33,530 nt of DNA from Eshraghiella sp964414835 (GTDB lineage: Bacteria; Bacillota; Clostridia; Lachnospirales; Lachnospiraceae): the NCBI GenBank assembly GCA_964414835.1, contig CAYPWY010000021.1:1-33530 (forward strand), given 5' to 3'. Of the stretch, positions 32,404-33,530 are shown one piece after another (positions within the stretch are counted from its first letter, which is position 1; each line of letters opens with the position of its first letter). The notes below the pieces were generated by a model. That model worked only from the letters and a program-made list of their open reading frames with translations. It searched no databases and was not told where the DNA came from. The position numbers and the translations under genes are program-made.

Positions 32404-32436
32404 ATGATGGCTGCCATACAATACTGCTGCCATCAT
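32404..32436 (+). terminator. Hairpin after the serine hydrolase, probable terminator
   Basis: 8-bp arms ATGATGGC and GCCATCAT directly after the stop, followed by CGCTTCTCTTAATTG. The T tract is weak. No gene is visible in the 125 bases to the next feature. Confidence 0.45.
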
Positions 32437-32563
32437 CGCTTCTCTTAATTGTAAAGTTGTTTTGTGGTGTTTGAGATTGTTTTTTTGCGGTAGAAAGCCG
32501 GGCGTTTTGTCTGAATTCTACCTGTTGCGTGAATTTTTAGTGGATTGTATTGTCATTTTGTTG

Positions 32564-33462
32564 TCACTCATCATCGCTATTGTCAATAAAGAACTTTTCT
32601 GTAAACAACTCTTCAGGTATTCTCATGCTTCCTTTCGAAGACATATATGCAGCAAATTTATCTGTAACAATACTTATATAGGGTTCAAGCAATCTTGCAA
32701 CTCGTTCATATTGTTTAAACTCTTCGCATTCAAACTTAATAATATCCAATTCTTTCAAATCAATCATAACAACTTTCTTATGACAAACGCAAGGTATAAT
32801 AACTTGAAAAGCTGTTTCAAGAATTTTTCCCCTATGCAATACTCTTGTCTTACCAAAAACATTTTTAATTGCTTATTAATTTTATTTTGCCTAGCATGAT
32901 TTAATTGATATGTATTTTCCAATATTTGAATTGTATTATCATCAAAATTTATTGATATTGGAGTAGTACTAGTCTGCTCTATTTCAGACATTTTTAAAAT
33001 ATATAATCCATTATTGTCTTCGCGATTCAAATCACATTGTCGTTTTATAACAATAAATAAATCCTCTTCCTTTTTCAATATATCACCTTTTCTTACTATA
33101 AATATGCTTGATGCATCATTATCCTTATATCTTGTGCAATTGTATTTTGAATCAGCTAAGTACTTTTCTACTTCCTGCCTATCTAAAGATGTACAGATAA
33201 ATACTGGTACAAATTCCTTTGATTGAACTTTATTAAGAAATGCAATAACCTCTCTTGCATTGCCATCTTTATCACCCTTTTTAAACATCCAATCACATAT
33301 AACCATTGACAATTTATGTCCTTCTAGTTCATGTTCACCTGGAAATGTATCTTTTTTTATTACAGAAAAATTTTGTTCTTTCAAGTATTCTGCAATTATC
33401 CAGGAATCTGTATACTCTTCATTAACCTCGTCATCAACAATAAGTATCTCTCCAACAAACAT
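32564..33462 (-). pseudogene. Receiver-domain-like protein gene, frameshifted
   Basis: From the ATG at 33462 the protein begins with EILIVDDEVN and contains VICDWMFKKG (Asp near residue 57 at the phospho-acceptor position) and VPVFICTSLD, a response-regulator receiver-like fold. A second part with VIKRQCDLNRED follows. The frame then fails after KQLK, while the next frame continues in protein-like fashion (VFGKTRVLHRGKILETAF... to EKFFIDNSDDE) to 32564. One extra A in the A5 run at 32862-32866 would join them into about 299 aa. No ribosome site precedes the ATG, and a GC-richer sequence resembling an IS end starts about 20 bases upstream. Either a decayed gene or a homopolymer sequence error. 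The downstream domain is not recognised. Confidence 0.65.
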
Positions 33463-33482
33463 TTTTTTTGATATATGAATAA

Positions 33483-33530
33483 TCCGGGGCTGGTTGAGCC
33501 GTCTGTCCGGTAAAAGTGAGCCACCATTCC
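33483..33530. mobile_element. Possible insertion-sequence end (IS21-like terminal region), cut by the window edge
   Basis: Base composition changes sharply from AT-rich coding to a GC-richer stretch. On the minus strand it contains GGTGGCTCACTTTTACCGGA and, 24 bases on, a related GGCTCA-...-CCCCGGA block. Repeated GGCTCA/CCGGA-type modules resemble the multiple terminal repeats of IS21-family elements. No transposase is visible, so the call rests on pattern memory only. Confidence 0.3.

Noticed and set aside
32462..32899. Plus-strand 145-aa open frame
   Set aside because: It is antisense to the receiver-like gene, has no ribosome site and reads as low-complexity hydrophobic sequence.
1..33530. 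CRISPR arrays, rRNA, tRNA and replication origin
   Set aside because: Read on both strands; no repeat-spacer array, cloverleaf, rRNA core or DnaA-box cluster was recognised.

Overview
This low-GC window has the layout of a spore-forming Clostridia chromosome, most likely Lachnospiraceae-like. It carries a SpoIID/SpoIIQ-type pair, a Clostridia-style rubrerythrin end, MurI, IlvBN and strong GGAGG ribosome sites. The taxonomic call is inference; no rRNA or tRNA gene was recognised.

The core, about 2.6-20.9 kb and all on the minus strand, is a nitrogenase-like gene cluster embedded in sulfur amino-acid metabolism. In transcription order it holds: a LysR regulator; a cystathionine gamma-synthase/lyase-type enzyme; a PatB/MalY C-S lyase; a leader peptide with five consecutive Cys codons and an attenuator-like terminator; cysteine synthase CysK2; a YezD-like small protein; a NifB-like radical SAM protein; a NifH-like Fe protein; a divergent CysK-like enzyme (CysK1); a NifD/NifK-like pair (D2K2); a NifX-like protein with a Cys/Gly-rich insert; two tandem substrate-binding lipoproteins, one frameshifted; an SsuBC/TauBC-type permease and ATPase; and a second NifD/NifK-like pair (D1K1). 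One NifH and one NifB serve two DK pairs. No nifE/N/V genes that could be assigned with confidence are present.

D1 keeps the P-cluster cysteines and both cofactor ligand positions (Cys and His) of NifD, but the Gln and His needed for N2 chemistry are replaced. D2 keeps the cofactor Cys but not the His, and D2-K2-NifX mirrors the nifE-nifN-nifX order. The best reading is a nitrogenase-like reductase for sulfur scavenging, related in concept to methylthio-alkane reductase (Mar). The transporter would import an organosulfur compound, the reductase would cleave a C-S bond, and CysK-type enzymes would fix the released sulfide or thiol. D2K2 would be either a second reductase or a cofactor scaffold.

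Regulation is visible in the sequence. An 18-bp site of the form ATAG-N7-CTATAA, typical of LysR half-site spacing, occurs on the same strand upstream of three transcription starts: the transsulfuration pair, the leader-cysK2 unit, and the transporter-D1K1 unit. The Cys-codon leader adds a second, translation-sensing control.

Flanks: 0-2.6 kb holds a rubrerythrin end, TcdA, an HD protein, a GNAT and an FMN-binding protein. 21-32.4 kb holds a DRE-TIM aldolase-like enzyme, a SpoIIQ/SpoIID-like pair, MurI, a small membrane protein, IlvBN, a small Cys protein, a three-gene membrane/lipoprotein cassette and a serine hydrolase. The right edge holds a frameshifted receiver-domain gene directly abutting what looks like an insertion-sequence end. 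No stretch over 300 bases lacks a gene.
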